DNA from: Carposina sasakii
Taxonomy: Eukaryota; Arthropoda; Insecta; Lepidoptera; Carposinidae
Length of the DNA stretch: 64,000 bases
Direction: 5' to 3'
Assembly: GCA_014607495.2 (NCBI GenBank)
Contig: CP053163.1
Location: 3,328,716-3,392,715 of the forward strand
Shown here piece by piece: positions 20,908-30,945 of this stretch (within the stretch, counting starts at the first letter, position 1; each line of letters starts with the position of its first letter). The position numbers and the translations under genes are program-made. Below the pieces are notes generated by a model. The model had not been told where the DNA came from, made no database searches, and saw nothing but the letters and a program-made list of their open reading frames with translations.

Positions 20908-21284
20908 TATGATGGTCTAACTCGATCCTTGTTCGTGTTACTGTAAATATTCTGAAGATACTGATCGATAAGATGTGGTATTGATGCTTTTAAAGCTTTT
21001 ATCATTGTTTCAATGTTATGTAAAATATTTGCAGATGAATTGTTAAGCAAAGAGTCAACTTCCTCCTTCGTGTAAAATTTTGACACAATTTTGTCAACAG
21101 ATTCTTTGTTTACAATGTCATCTGATTCAGTAGGCATTTTTACACCCCTCAATCTTGTTGATTTTAAATTAAATTCTCCATTTTCCGATTTCAGTATATT
21201 ATTATTATTATTATTTTCATTTACAATCATATCCATAAATCGCATTCTTTTATGAACGTGGTGTCCGAATTTATCGATATTCAT
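20907..21284 (-). CDS. 125-aa protein of unknown function
   Basis: It starts MNIDKFGHHVHKRMRF, followed by an asparagine run (VNENNNNNN) encoded by a TAT/ATT-rich repeat, and a C-terminal helical part with YTKEEVDSLL and IETMIKALKASIPHLIDQYL. I do not recognise a domain. It sits directly before the integrase with a one-base overlap (TAATG), so it is part of the same expression unit. The same protein is in copy 2 (35864-36241). Small unknown proteins in this position are common in Polinton-like elements. Confidence 0.7.
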   Translation of the reverse strand: MNIDKFGHHVHKRMRFMDMIVNENNNNNNILKSENGEFNLKSTRLRGVKMPTESDDIVNKESVDKIVSKFYTKEEVDSLLNNSSANILHNIETMIKALKASIPHLIDQYLQNIYSNTNKDRVRPS

Positions 21285-21348
21285 GTTGAGATTAAATAAG
21301 CTGAAAGGTTGAAAGTAAAGTGAACTAAACTAAGTTTTACATCAACAT

Positions 21349-22287
21349 TTATTGATTGACAATACCACTCTCACGTAATTCTTCTACAATAGATATTATT
21401 TCGTTATCTAGTCCAGTGTTACCAGCATCTTTGGATGCAATCATCAACTTTAACCTATCAACAAGTTCGTTCGGATCATCCCAATATACAAAATCTACAT
21501 TTTTCTTCCATTGCTTCTGAATAGGTAAACCTTCTCCTTTCCTTTGTGTGATAGTACTAGGTGACTCTTTACTCATACGGAATAGTGGTTTAATAATTTG
21601 CAAGTACTTCTGACCCTTATTACTTTTTATAGGTTTTTCTTGATCATAGTCTCGTCGATGTGCATTAGTATCTATTAACATCGTCTTATATTTTTTAAAA
21701 TCGTTACTTGTTATAATACTTAGATCAGGGGTTTTCTTGAGCAAAAGTTGTTTTAAGCCCGATGTAGTTTCATACGTCTTTCCTGCTACAGCAATACTGT
21801 TATCATTAAATTCGATTGGACTCGAACCAAGCATTAATTTTCCCTTCGTAATTCTTACTCCAAAAGGTACGTTATCTAGTACCTCAGAAGATAAAGACCA
21901 CGATGATGTATTTTTTCCAACATAAGAATCCATAGACTTAAAAGATTCATTTCCGTCAGAAGTTTCATCATCAGTTTCATCGTTATTAATTTCTTCTTCC
22001 TCTGTTGCATAATCGTCATAAGTGATGCTTGATTTTCTTTTTAATGTTTTATTCATAACCGACTTGTTCTCATCCTCCATTTTTGATGACATTAAGGGTT
22101 CACTTAATTTCTTATAAACCTTTGTGTTGTATTTGTGTTGAACAATTTCGTTAAGAGGATCTGTTACAGGTTTGAAGACCGATTCCAATGTTTTGTTACG
22201 ATCCATTTCGAGGTCACGCATTTTGCGAACTTTTCTCTTTACAGCTTCAGCAGCGTTCACAATTTTATGTTTTAATGATTGTTCCAT
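21349..22287 (-). CDS. 312-aa acidic coiled-coil protein, conserved Polinton protein of unknown role
   Basis: The N-terminal third is charged and probably coiled coil (EAVKRKVRKMRDLEMDRN, then FKPVTDPLNEIV). An acidic, low-complexity linker follows (EEEEINNDETDDETSD, about residues 96-111), then a folded C-terminal half with SLSSEVLDNVPFGVRITKGK, a YLQIIKPLFRMSKES block, KQWKKNVDFVYWDDPNELVD and a final helix pair. I know similar proteins from arthropod Polinton-like loci but no established function. A virion or scaffold protein is possible. Encoded second in the array, open in both copies (copy 2 at 36306-37244). Confidence 0.78.
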   Translation of the reverse strand: MEQSLKHKIVNAAEAVKRKVRKMRDLEMDRNKTLESVFKPVTDPLNEIVQHKYNTKVYKKLSEPLMSSKMEDENKSVMNKTLKRKSSITYDDYATEEEEINNDETDDETSDGNESFKSMDSYVGKNTSSWSLSSEVLDNVPFGVRITKGKLMLGSSPIEFNDNSIAVAGKTYETTSGLKQLLLKKTPDLSIITSNDFKKYKTMLIDTNAHRRDYDQEKPIKSNKGQKYLQIIKPLFRMSKESPSTITQRKGEGLPIQKQWKKNVDFVYWDDPNELVDRLKLMIASKDAGNTGLDNEIISIVEELRESGIVNQ

Positions 22288-22349
22288 TTTGAAATTTGTT
22301 ATGCTATCTACCGTGTGTCAATTGATAATAATATGGTAAGAATAAAACA

Positions 22350-22372
22350 TTCATATATATATATATATATTT
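22350..22372. repeat. (AT)n microsatellite between the ATPase and 312-aa genes, copy 1
   Basis: A pure TA dinucleotide run just upstream of the 312-aa ORF. No other feature. Confidence 0.7.
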
Positions 22373-22396
22373 ATGTACATAATAAATATGTAAATA

Positions 22397-23164
22397 TCAA
22401 TCAAAGACTACAAAAGTATCGAATTTATTACGATAGCATCCTTTGTTCTTGCTACAATCTTTGTTGATTACTAAGTAATTATATGGTTTCTCCCAAATTT
22501 TTGCACACATTTTCCGAAACTCAAACCACGTCATATCTGTGTAAGCATGTTCATCGTATATATGTTTCATGTTGATTTCGTCTTGCTTAAAAATAATAAT
22601 TAAATTAGTATTATCCCTAATTAGTTGTTTAGGAATTTTACTGTAAGTTTGATTTAAATAGAAGGAATCTATATTTTTATGTCTACCCATTGCAAAATAA
22701 TCTCGAACATTGCTTTGATTTTCACAAGCAATATCATCAAATATTATTACAGAATGAGGTTTGGCATCATGTGTACTTAGTACTTGATCATTTTCACTAA
22801 ACTTAAGAAATGATACACCAGACACTCTTTTCAAAACTGATTCAAGAAAAATATACTTTGGTTGATAAAGAGTTTTGGAATAAACATAAATATTATTGAA
22901 CTTCAACCCCTTTTCATGTAAAATTAAACCAATCATTAAATTAGTCTTCCCACAATTCGAAGGCCCACAAATAATACAACGAATTGTATTCGGCAATAGT
23001 TTGTTATGACGATGACTTACATTTTGCGGTTCAACACAAATGTTTTTAACGCTTAATGTTTGAGGTTGCTTTACAAATTTCATAATGATTGTCTTCTTAC
23101 CAATATGGTTGATAATGGAGGAATGATGCATATTATTTTTTGTTATATTATTATATATCTTCAT
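22397..23164 (-). CDS. FtsK/HerA-type DNA-packaging ATPase
   Basis: First gene of the minus-strand array. Walker A is GPSNCGKT (residues 67-74 of the longest frame) and Walker B is VIIFDD (139-144). A later NQTYSKIPKQLIRDN segment fits the sensor/arginine region of the A32-like family, which pumps DNA into capsids. The longest frame gives 255 aa, but its first codons fall beside a host retrotransposon scrap (23162-23201). Met28 at 23083 (MKFVKQPQTLSVKN) is the more natural start and gives 228 aa. Copy 2: 37354-38121, alternative start 38040. Confidence 0.92.
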   Translation of the reverse strand: MKIYNNITKNNMHHSSIINHIGKKTIIMKFVKQPQTLSVKNICVEPQNVSHRHNKLLPNTIRCIICGPSNCGKTNLMIGLILHEKGLKFNNIYVYSKTLYQPKYIFLESVLKRVSGVSFLKFSENDQVLSTHDAKPHSVIIFDDIACENQSNVRDYFAMGRHKNIDSFYLNQTYSKIPKQLIRDNTNLIIIFKQDEINMKHIYDEHAYTDMTWFEFRKMCAKIWEKPYNYLVINKDCSKNKGCYRNKFDTFVVFD

Positions 23165-23201
23165 CAGCCTATTGCAGTCCGTTGCTGGACATAGGGCTCC
23201 C
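23162..23201 (-). repeat. non-LTR 3'-tail scrap at the ATPase start, copy 1
   Basis: CATCAGCCTATTGCAGTCC and GCTGGACATAGGGCTCCC match the complement of repeat E, here followed by a (TA)n run. It is a host retroposon remnant within the Polinton, present in copy 2 at 38119-38158. Confidence 0.75.
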
Positions 23202-23278
23202 TTATTATCTATATATATATATATATATTTAAGTATTTCATTCTCATATATCTTCTCACTATCGTAATATAAACACAG

Positions 23279-23602
23279 GTGGTTGGACGCAAAGTACGAA
23301 TAAATATTATTAATGCAAGTACAAACATGACACTATGTAAAGAAGTTATTCAGTCATTAGATAAATCGATTATTCTAAAATATCTCACTAACGACATCAG
23401 AAAATGGTATATAAATGGTTTATTACCCCAAAGCATGATCGAAGACAAGGATATTCTTCCATACTTTACGCCATGTAACGGACACCCAACGAATCACAAA
23501 TTAGAAGATTATGACGAACCAGACGGAGTACTACCGATGATCGCTTTTTGTTATTTATGCGAATGTGAAAACCAAAAACAAGTGGAGCGAGCTGATAATT
23601 AG
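23279..23602 (+). CDS. small plus-strand Polinton protein, unknown function
   Basis: The only plus-strand gene of the element, divergent from the ATPase. The open frame begins at GTG (23279), just after an in-frame TAA and an ACACAG that could be a splice acceptor. The first ATG is codon 17 (23327) and gives 91 aa. The product has DKSIILKYLTNDIRKWYING, then DILPYFTPCNGHPTNH and a C-terminal CYLCEC cluster that might bind a metal. I do not recognise the family. Conserved in copy 2 (38236-38559). Start uncertain: spliced exon or ATG17. Confidence 0.6.
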   Translation: MVGRKVRINIINASTNMTLCKEVIQSLDKSIILKYLTNDIRKWYINGLLPQSMIEDKDILPYFTPCNGHPTNHKLEDYDEPDGVLPMIAFCYLCECENQKQVERADN

Positions 23603-23622
23603 AATAGACTTTTCACTTATAT

Positions 23623-23643
23623 ATAACTGAAAACTTCAGTTAT
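23623..23643. terminator. hairpin 20 bp after the plus-strand gene, copy 1
   Basis: Perfect 9-bp stem ATAACTGAA/TTCAGTTAT with a 3-nt loop. AATAAA motifs follow at about 23712-23738. It may mark the transcript end of the plus-strand gene. Copy 2 equivalent 38580-38600. Confidence 0.45.
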
Positions 23644-23766
23644 GTCTGACTGAATGATAGTGGTTTTAATATTGTCAGGTTTTCAATAGTAGTTGAAAAA
23701 GATATAAACCTAATAAAATTAAATAAAAATTAAATAAAATCAATCGCATAACAATTATGACTACAC

Positions 23767-23782
23767 GCAAGCATATGCTTGC
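23767..23782. repeat. perfect 16-bp palindrome, copy 1
   Basis: GCAAGCATATGCTTGC reads the same on both strands, about 45 bp inside the right terminal repeat. A dimeric protein-binding site is possible. Copy 2: 38724-38739. Confidence 0.6.
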
Positions 23783-23825
23783 TTACACGTTAAACACAGA
23801 TCACCCAGTTCGAAGCATAGGGTTA

Positions 23826-24367
23826 GGTTAGGGCCCTGTTCCACTAAATTTATTTCATGTACTGATTTTGATGTTGTACAATTGTCGCATTCAGATTGTA
23901 CATTTAAATAGGTTCGGTTTATTAAAATTTATATCTGTTAATGGGAAAGCACCCGCTTGTAGTGAGCGAAGCGAAAACCTTGGTTAGGGCCCTGTTCCAC
24001 TCTGTTAATGGGAAAGCACCCGCTTGTAGTGAGCGAAGCGAAAACCTCGGTTAGGGCCCTGTTCCACTAAATTTATTTCATGTACTGATTTTGATGTTGT
24101 ACAATTGTTGCATTCACATTTAAATAGGTTCGGTTTATTAAAATTTATATCTGTTAATGGGAAAGCACTCCGCTTGTAGTGAGCGAAGCGAAAACCTTGG
24201 TTAGGGCCCTGTTCCACTCTGTTATTGGGAAAGCTACTCCACTTGTAGTGAGCGAAGCGAAAACCTTGGTTAGGGCCCTGTTCCACTCTGTTATTGGGAA
24301 AGCTACTCCACTTGTAGTGAGCGAAGCGACACGAAAAGTGGAGTAGCTTTCCCAATACCGTACTACT
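23826..24367 (-). repeat. right terminal inverted repeat, copy 1
   Basis: 542 bp, complement of the left repeat plus one additional short module between its two long modules. Small differences from the left end (an ACCCGC in place of ACTCCGC in two modules) show that the two ends are not fully homogenised. Confidence 0.9.
24292..24357. repeat. terminal hairpin, right end of copy 1
   Basis: The inverse of 11201-11266: 22-bp perfect arms with a 22-nt foldable loop. Confidence 0.85.
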
Positions 24368-24559
24368 ACTAATAATAATTAAACTAATAATAAAATTTAA
24401 TAAATATTGTTTTTTCAAAAAAATTTACATCTTTTCCCAGCATTTTTTTGGCATAAACTTACTTTATTTTATGTATAGACATAGAGGAATCTTATTCCTC
24501 TATGGTATAGAGTACTACGTACCCTTCGTTAAGGGTGGCAACGAAAAAACATTCTGTAT
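24368..24559 (+). repeat. repeat A2, right part, after Polinton copy 1
   Basis: Begins with the extra ACT and the AATAAT duplication (24371-24376), then the poly-T tract, CCCAGCATTTTTTTGGCATA and the end near CATTCTGTA. It holds a small extra palindrome (CATAGAGGAAT-CTT-ATTCCTCTATG, 24480-24504). Confidence 0.75.
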
Positions 24560-24609
24560 ATGGGCCTAATGTTTTTCGCCTCGACGCGGACACAAACATA
24601 AGGGTGTTT

Positions 24610-24855
24610 CGTGTGTACGTACATACAAACATACAAACACGGCTGTGTTCCCGAAATGGGGTAGCTACCCCTGCAGGGTAATAAAGGAGATCCCGCAGTC
24701 ACGTTCGGCGTTGTGGGGTCACATGTTAATGATCAGTAACAAGTTGCTAGCTCATCGCCTGTGAGAATGCCCGAGTTCCTTAGTCGACTCTTACGACATG
24801 CACGGAAAGAGATGCAGCTGATGTATTCAAGTGAAGCCCCGCATCAGCACAGGAT
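24610..24855 (+). repeat. repeat C copy
   Basis: Contains CGGCTGTGTTCCCGAAATGG, GGAGATCCCGCAGTCACGTT and GATGCAGCTGATGTATTCAA, then GCCCCGCATCAGCACAGG. This ~230-bp repeat is the most frequent one in the window. Class unknown. Confidence 0.7.
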
Positions 24856-25380
24856 AGATAACATGTGATATCTCTTATAGATAGATATTTATATAGATAT
24901 GGGGATGAAGCTACACAATAAATCAACGATAACGTAAGTACCAAACATGATATCTTAACAAGTGACACCGGAGATGAAACTTTAATAAGGTTCCGGTCCT
25001 CTATCCGGTAACAAAGTGCTTGACATTTGACATTTGCCCTCCTCCCTCCACTCGTATAGGCACTCCCTCTCTTACTGTTTCTATGCTATGCAGCTAGTGT
25101 CTATGTGATTATTCATAGATTTTCTTTTAGTTAGACAAATATATTCACTAATATAACTACATATATTAGTGAACTTGTGAAGCACAGCCTTGTCCGGTAA
25201 AAATTGTTTTTTTTATATATCCCATTTAAGTGTGTATATGAAATGGACTGTAGTTAGCATACCCTTGACATGTACCTAATCTAAGATCGTCTTACCAATG
25301 TAATAAAAAAGTTTTATTACAGTAACATCGTATCGTATTTCTATGTAGGTACTTATATAAATGAAGGAAAAATCCGTGTA
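24856..25380. other. intergenic spacer between the two Polintons
   Basis: No gene seen. Confidence 0.5.
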
Positions 25381-25644
25381 TACAGGGTGTAACAAAAAGG
25401 GTATGTTAAGCGAAAAGCTACGTAAATAGCCCATTGTAGAAAACCTATCCACAAAATTTGAGACTCGAAATCACTTGTTTATTTTTCAAGATTGTATGAA
25501 AATTCCTGAGATATTTAAAAATTCCCCATACTATCGGGAAAAATAAACATGTGATTTCGAGTCTCATATTTTGTTTATAGGTTCTCTACAGTGAGCTATT
25601 TACGTAGCTTTTCGCTTAACATACCCTTTTTGTTACACCCTGTA
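25381..25644. repeat. foldback element, copy B2
   Basis: TACAGGGTGTAACAAAAAGG at the left and its complement at the right; arms pair over most of the 264 bp. Cleaner palindrome than B1. Confidence 0.8.
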
Positions 25645-25676
25645 TATGCAATAACTAGTGTATGTATATGCAATAA

Positions 25677-25880
25677 CTAGTGGACTGCAGAAAAAACAAA
25701 AAGTCGAAATTATCCGGGATAAAAATATTTTCCCGGGATAAAAAGTAGGCTATGTGTTAATCCAGGATGTCAGCTAACTCCATATAAAATTTTATTAAAA
25801 TCGCTCCAGCCGTTTTTACGTGAAAGAGTAACAAACATCCATCCATCCATACTCGCAAACTTTCGCGTTTATAATATTAG
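25677..25880 (-). mobile_element. Helitron-like element, minus orientation
   Basis: Starts at CTAGTGGACTGCAGAAAAAA (the usual GC-rich hairpin is lost here), passes through TATCCGGGATAAAAATATTT and ends at CGCGTTTATAATATTAGAAG. Related to 56296-56500, 51357-51675 and 59036-59250. Confidence 0.6.
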
Positions 25881-25900
25881 AAGGAAGTAGGACATGCATA

Positions 25901-26148
25901 TACATATGTTTTTTCGTTGCTACCCTTAACGAAGGGTACGTACTCTAAACATCAAATAAAGTAAGTTTATGACAAAAAAAAATGCTGGGAAACGAAGTAC
26001 ATTTTTTAAAATGTTCGTTTAATTACTTGATCGGGCGAAATTTATAGTCTCCAGTGTTTATGCTAGTTTTTTCATAGACAAATATTAATTATTTCTCATG
26101 AAAAAATCTTGCTACACGCGTCAATTTGCATTTATGCAGAAAAACGCA
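25901..26148 (-). repeat. repeat A, copy A3, left part
   Basis: Minus-oriented repeat A interrupted by Polinton copy 2. The target duplication AACGCA is at 26143-26148. The uninterrupted A1 and A4 copies show what the empty site looked like. Confidence 0.8.
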
Positions 26149-26617
26149 AGTAGTACGGTATTGGGAAAGCTACTCCACTTTTCGTGTCGCTTCGCTCACT
26201 ACAAGTGGAGTAGCTTTCCCAATAACAGAGTGGAACAGGGCCCTAACCAAGGTTTTCGCTTCGCTCACTACAAGTGGAGTAGCTTTCCCAATAACAGAGT
26301 GGAACAGGGCCCTAACCAAGGTTTTCGCTTCGCTCACTACAAGCGGAGTGCTTTCCCATTAACAGATATAAATTTTAATAAACCGAACCTATTTAAATGT
26401 GAATGCGACAATTGTACAACATCAAAATCAGTACATGAAATAAATTTAGTGGAACAGGGCCCTAACCAAGGTTTTCGCTTCGCTCACTACAAGCGGAGTG
26501 CTTTCCCATTAACAGATATAAATTTTAATAAGCCGAACCTATTTAAATCTGAATGCGACAATTGTACAACATCAAAATCAGTACATGAAATAAATTTAGT
26601 GGAACAGGGCCCTAACC
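26149..26617 (+). repeat. left terminal inverted repeat, copy 2
   Basis: 469 bp, same modules as copy 1 left; starts AGTAGTACGG right after AACGCA. Confidence 0.9.
26159..26224. repeat. terminal hairpin, left end of copy 2
   Basis: Same 22-bp arms and foldable loop as at 11201-11266. Confidence 0.85.
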
Positions 26618-26840
26618 AAGGTTTAGCTCAATGAGCTATCACAACTGAAAAGAATTTGGTTAGGCATGTTACATACTTACACTACCAAGGAATCGCCAGC
26701 CGGCGAGAACCAAAGTATTGTCCAATTTATTCGGTGGAACGATTGCCGTGAATCGTCGAGTCAGCTTTACGAGAATCTCCATTGTTTTCGATACAGGATT
26801 ACTCATCATGGGATCTAGTCACTCTTGTATTTTTGTTCTT

Positions 26841-27040
26841 CATGTTAAGGTATCTGATATGGAAAAACTTAATTTGTTAAAAGTTTTAGACAAAGACAGA
26901 TCCAAACAATTAGTGTTCAGAAATTAGGATCTATACGAATATCCTTTATTACCAAAAACCACAAAACATACGTGGTCTCTTAAAACTTCAACTCAAATCG
27001 AAAAACCTAGATATGTCATAATAGGTTTGCAAACTAACAG
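26841..27040 (+). pseudogene. inverted capsid-gene fragment, copy 2
   Basis: Counterpart of 11883-12083. It has the same nonsense change after LVFRN but lacks the extra C of copy 1, so the copying event predates amplification and copy 1 gained one base afterwards. Confidence 0.85.
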
Positions 27041-27277
27041 TGCTCTATTTTGTTGACGTCTTTAACTAAATCACGACAATCAATAAAGATTAATGTATGG
27101 TGTGTATAGGATTTGAACATAAGACATGATAGCGAGACATTCATCTTTATCATTAGTAGGGATTTATTAAGATTAATAAAATACTAAATTATATAACTTA
27201 CCCAAATACTTTATTCACTAGACATATAGATTATGAGAAAATTATAAACAGAATTCCTTTTTTACAATTAAACTGTC

Positions 27278-27682
27278 TTAAAAACCTATACTATAACCAC
27301 AAATTTTTTTAGAAATTTTGCTAACCAAACTCTCCGCACTGTCTATGATTTCGTCGTACCCTTCGTCTGCAACATATTGTGCGTTTAAAAGTATATTTTC
27401 ACTATCAATTTCTTGATCTTCATAATCATTTATGTTCATAATTTTTATTATTAAAACTCTATTTGCCTTCGTTGATTTTCTGTTCATTACAAATGATGGT
27501 GGTGCTCCGGGAGTACTCGTTCTATGGACTTTATTCTGAATATTCAACTGTTTCTTATGTTTGGGTAAAGTTTTTTTTATTTTAATTTTGTTAACTAAAT
27601 CATTATTATGATCTTCTTCTAATCTCCATTAAGGAGATTGCGCGTTTTGTGAAAATAATATCGGATCATCATACGACTCCAT
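27278..27682 (-). pseudogene. small interrupted gene of unknown function, copy 2
   Basis: Counterpart of 12321-12725 with the identical TAA (27631-27629) after about 17 codons and the same acceptor-like TTACAG before the ATG. Confidence 0.45.
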
Positions 27683-28007
27683 TTTCTGTAACAAAGAAAT
27701 AATAATTTATACAAACTCATAGTATTATTATCATAAATAGGAAGGTGACAATTAAAATAATAAATATTCTGAATGACACTTAATAATCAAACATCGTCTG
27801 CTTAGATACATAGCAAAACTATATTTTTAAAATATAGGTAAACTTACCAAATTGGTTAGATAAACAAATCATCGTAGAAGGTTCAAGTCACCCAACTAAC
27901 TGTTACTAGTGTTTTATAATTGTTTCGCTATATGCTAAGCGTACGACTAATAGAAAATCCTATCGATCTGTTGTTTACATAGATATTTACATACATACAT
28001 ACATATG

Positions 28008-28172
28008 TGCATATATATGTGCATATAGTCACACCCATTATCCTTCAAAGAGATTGGTTAGAAGGGTGTAAATTACATACCCACTTTTCACCAGTTAACC
28101 TATTAAGTCCCACGTGGTAAGGAGTGAGCCTACCGCCCCTAGAGACTTACTTATTCCAAACGTGAATGTAAT
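28008..28172 (+). repeat. host SINE-like repeat and left arm of the inverted pair, copy 2
   Basis: Equivalent of 13050-13215; pairs with 30875-30945. Confidence 0.65.
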
Positions 28173-30874
28173 AAAATGATCCACAGAAACCAACTGAAAT
28201 GGATGTTAACTATGACTTACATTTTCGGGGTGAATTTTCTTGCGATTAGATGAACAAGGCTTCCAAGTCTTGTTTTGGCTATGAGCGGGTCACAACTATG
28301 AGTGCGGCTAGATGATCACGGCTTCTTGGTGAGGAGCAAGATCTCGACTTGTAACCGCGTTACGAGGAGTGCTGCTAGGCTTCGAAGTCTTGTCTTGGCT
28401 ATGAGCGGGTCCCGGTTAGAAGTGCAGATAGATGTTCACGGCTTGGTCAGGCGCAGGATCTCGGCTAGAAGTGCAGCTATACTTGAGTCTATTGAATGAA
28501 GTCCTTTGGATGAGTCCGGGTTGTTTGTGACGGTTTACCATTTTAAACCGGCCTTTTAATGTCGAATTTTACAAAGATAAAGATGTTGATTAAAAAATGC
28601 AATAAACTTGTAATTATTAGGAAAACACCTGCATTAATAAATTTGTCACGAATTTTACCTTAGTTTGGCGAAAATAATATTGACAAAATCAAATATACTG
28701 CTAAAAAGTGCAAGCTAGAGGCATTTTCTACACATAAATTGAATAGCCAAACGCAAATGCTAATTTGTGAAACAAAAACAGTAATGAGGTTGTGCAAAAA
28801 GTGCAAGCTAAATATAATTATTCAATGAAATCGAGGTAATCAAATGCTTATTTAAATTTGTTCAAATTTTATTCTAGTTTGCCTAAAATATTTACCTAAT
28901 TAATATTACCGCTAAAAAAGTGCAAGCTAGATACATTCAGTGTACCCATATTGAATTACCAAATGCAATGATAAATTGGTAATATAAAAGTGATTCAATA
29001 TAATACTCATTCAAAAAATGCAAGCTAAATGTGATTATTACTTTGAAGGTAAAAAATATCCGCATTAACAAATTTGTAATTATGTAGTTTTAAAGCAAAT
29101 GGTAGTAAGTACAAACGATTTTAATGAAACATAATTCGTTTGAATAATTAATTATTCGAATTTAGGAATTGTATAAAACACGAACATTTCGAAACATGCT
29201 TCACTCGTTCCAGTCCTTGTTTAAAAGTACAAGTAGAAGCGCTCTGAACCTGAAGCAAGTCATCACCGCCATAGAAGCCGAAGTTGGGATTTTGTTCACC
29301 GTCTCTGGACTTGAGCTGTCACCACCACACCACGACTCTGGAATAGAAGCCGAAGCTGGGATTTTGCTGACCGTCTCTGTGCTTTGTCACTCTGCTCTTC
29401 GTTAAATCATTTTCGGTATGTATTAGTTAAAACAATTTTACTGTTCTTGTTCTGTGTTTGTGCATACACTTGCGCACTATAATTATATCTTGCGCAGTCG
29501 GCTAATCTTAGTTGAGATGGCCACCATGATCGAAAAGATCCCTACAGTCACGTTTAGCGTAGCAGGGTCAGATATATAAGGTCGGTGACAAGTTGTTAGC
29601 TTCATCGCTTGAGAGAACACTCTATAGTTCCTTATAAGGATGGTGCGTATTTGCGCGCCTTGGTTTTAAAACCAGATTTTTACTTAGAAGTACGTAAACC
29701 ACTTTATACTTATGGGTTGACACTTTTTTCTGTAGTCCACGCGGGCGGAGTTGAGGTGTCCGCTAGTATTATATAACATAGATATCATAAGCTAATGAAG
29801 AAACCTAGCAATTTACGTTGTTGAGATCTATAGTTATATGGATTTATAGTAACATTGCTAATACAATTGAGTAGGAACCTAAACTGAAATGTTAACTTTT
29901 AAAGTAGTTATTATTAACTAAACAACTAGTCTAAAAGAGTTTTAGACTACTTTTTCTCGTAACCACTGTTGGATGTAGAATTATTTCTGTGATGTAGGTG
30001 GTGTTCCAACAGTATGAACACACATAAAATAGTACAACAATCATAACCATTTTATATTTTATTACAGAAAAGACCCGTATCCAGTTTCACAGGAGCATCA
30101 AAATAGAGCTGATCTGCGGCGGCGATCGACTAGGCTGATTATCAAATATATTATTATTATGTAAGTGTACATATTTTTCTACACATCATCACCCAATATA
30201 CTCGTACTGTTACAAAGCAACCTTATATTGTGTGAACACCATTATTGTTAGGCTTTGTTTGACTGTATCAATTTTCAGCTAATAACTTATGCTGTATTTG
30301 TCAACGCGACATCGTTCAAAATGGTCTATGATAAGAACTATCTAAGGTTTCTTTATTTGCGTATTGTATTCCTTCCTTAAATTCCTAGGGTAACCATGAA
30401 CTCTAAAATAGGATTTTTAGTAGAAGCGAGATGTAATTATGCATGCCTACTAAGTAGGCATTAAGACAGTTTTTTTCAATTAAAATAGATTGATAGAAGA
30501 TAAAATGATAAAATCTCAATAACCTACTAATATTATAAATGTAAGGTTGATAGAATGTAAAGATGATTAGATGTTTGTTACTTTTTCAACGAAAAATCCA
30601 GTGAACGTATTTTGATGATAATTAGCAGTTTTATAGCTTAAAATTACATCTGAACACATAGACTATTGAGTTCACGTTGACGAAGTCGCGTGCGGCTGCT
30701 AGTAATAAAACTATGAGTAGATATGTCGCGTAGGTACCTATGAATCACCTTATTCATAGTATACCTATACGCATCTTACATAATCTTGTTGTAACATGAT
30801 CAGAAATGAAATATAGGTCAGTGTTACGCGTTGTTCATGTGGATATAATTTGATGACCAAAGCAATATTACTAG
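28173..30874. other. ORF-poor block at the expected replication-gene location, copy 2
   Basis: Same content as 13216-15917: 120-bp tandem pair (28258-28497), AAAAAGTGCAAGCTA array (about 28591-29027), repeat C fragment (about 29511-29639) and Helitron-like pieces (about 29721-29770 and 30524-30702). No long ORF. Carries most of the few differences from copy 1. Confidence 0.6.
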
Positions 30875-30945
30875 ATTACATTCACGTTTGGAATAAGTAA
30901 GTCTCTAGGTGGCGGTAGGCTCACCCCTTACCACGTGGGACTTAA
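30875..30945 (-). repeat. right arm of the inverted pair, copy 2
   Basis: Complement of the last 70 bp of the repeat at 28008-28172. Confidence 0.75.

Larger units (their letters stand above)
11191..24367 (-). mobile_element. Polinton/Maverick (adintovirus-like) element, copy 1
   Basis: A 13,177-bp integrated element with terminal inverted repeats, 5'-AG/CT-3' ends and a six-bp target duplication. Ten minus-strand genes encode packaging ATPase, integrase, adenain-like protease, two capsid proteins, a PLA2 protein and others, plus one plus-strand gene. This combination is diagnostic of Polintons/adintoviruses. No family-B polymerase, Rep or helicase is visible. Its internal 13.1-16.0 kb is ORF-poor and holds host repeats. 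Copy 2 at 26149-39324 differs at only a handful of sites by eye. All main capsid genes are open, so the insertion looks young. Whether it can replicate or form particles cannot be told from sequence. Confidence 0.93.

Noticed and set aside
22350..22372. CRISPR-like or other short repeat array
   Set aside because: Plain (TA)n microsatellite; this is eukaryotic DNA and no direct repeat-spacer pattern exists.
11191..24367. Interpretation as a parvovirus or bidnavirus insertion because of PLA2 and hairpin ends
   Set aside because: Double jelly-roll capsid protein, packaging ATPase, adenain-like protease and DDE integrase place it with Polintons/adintoviruses; no parvovirus NS1 or capsid core is present.
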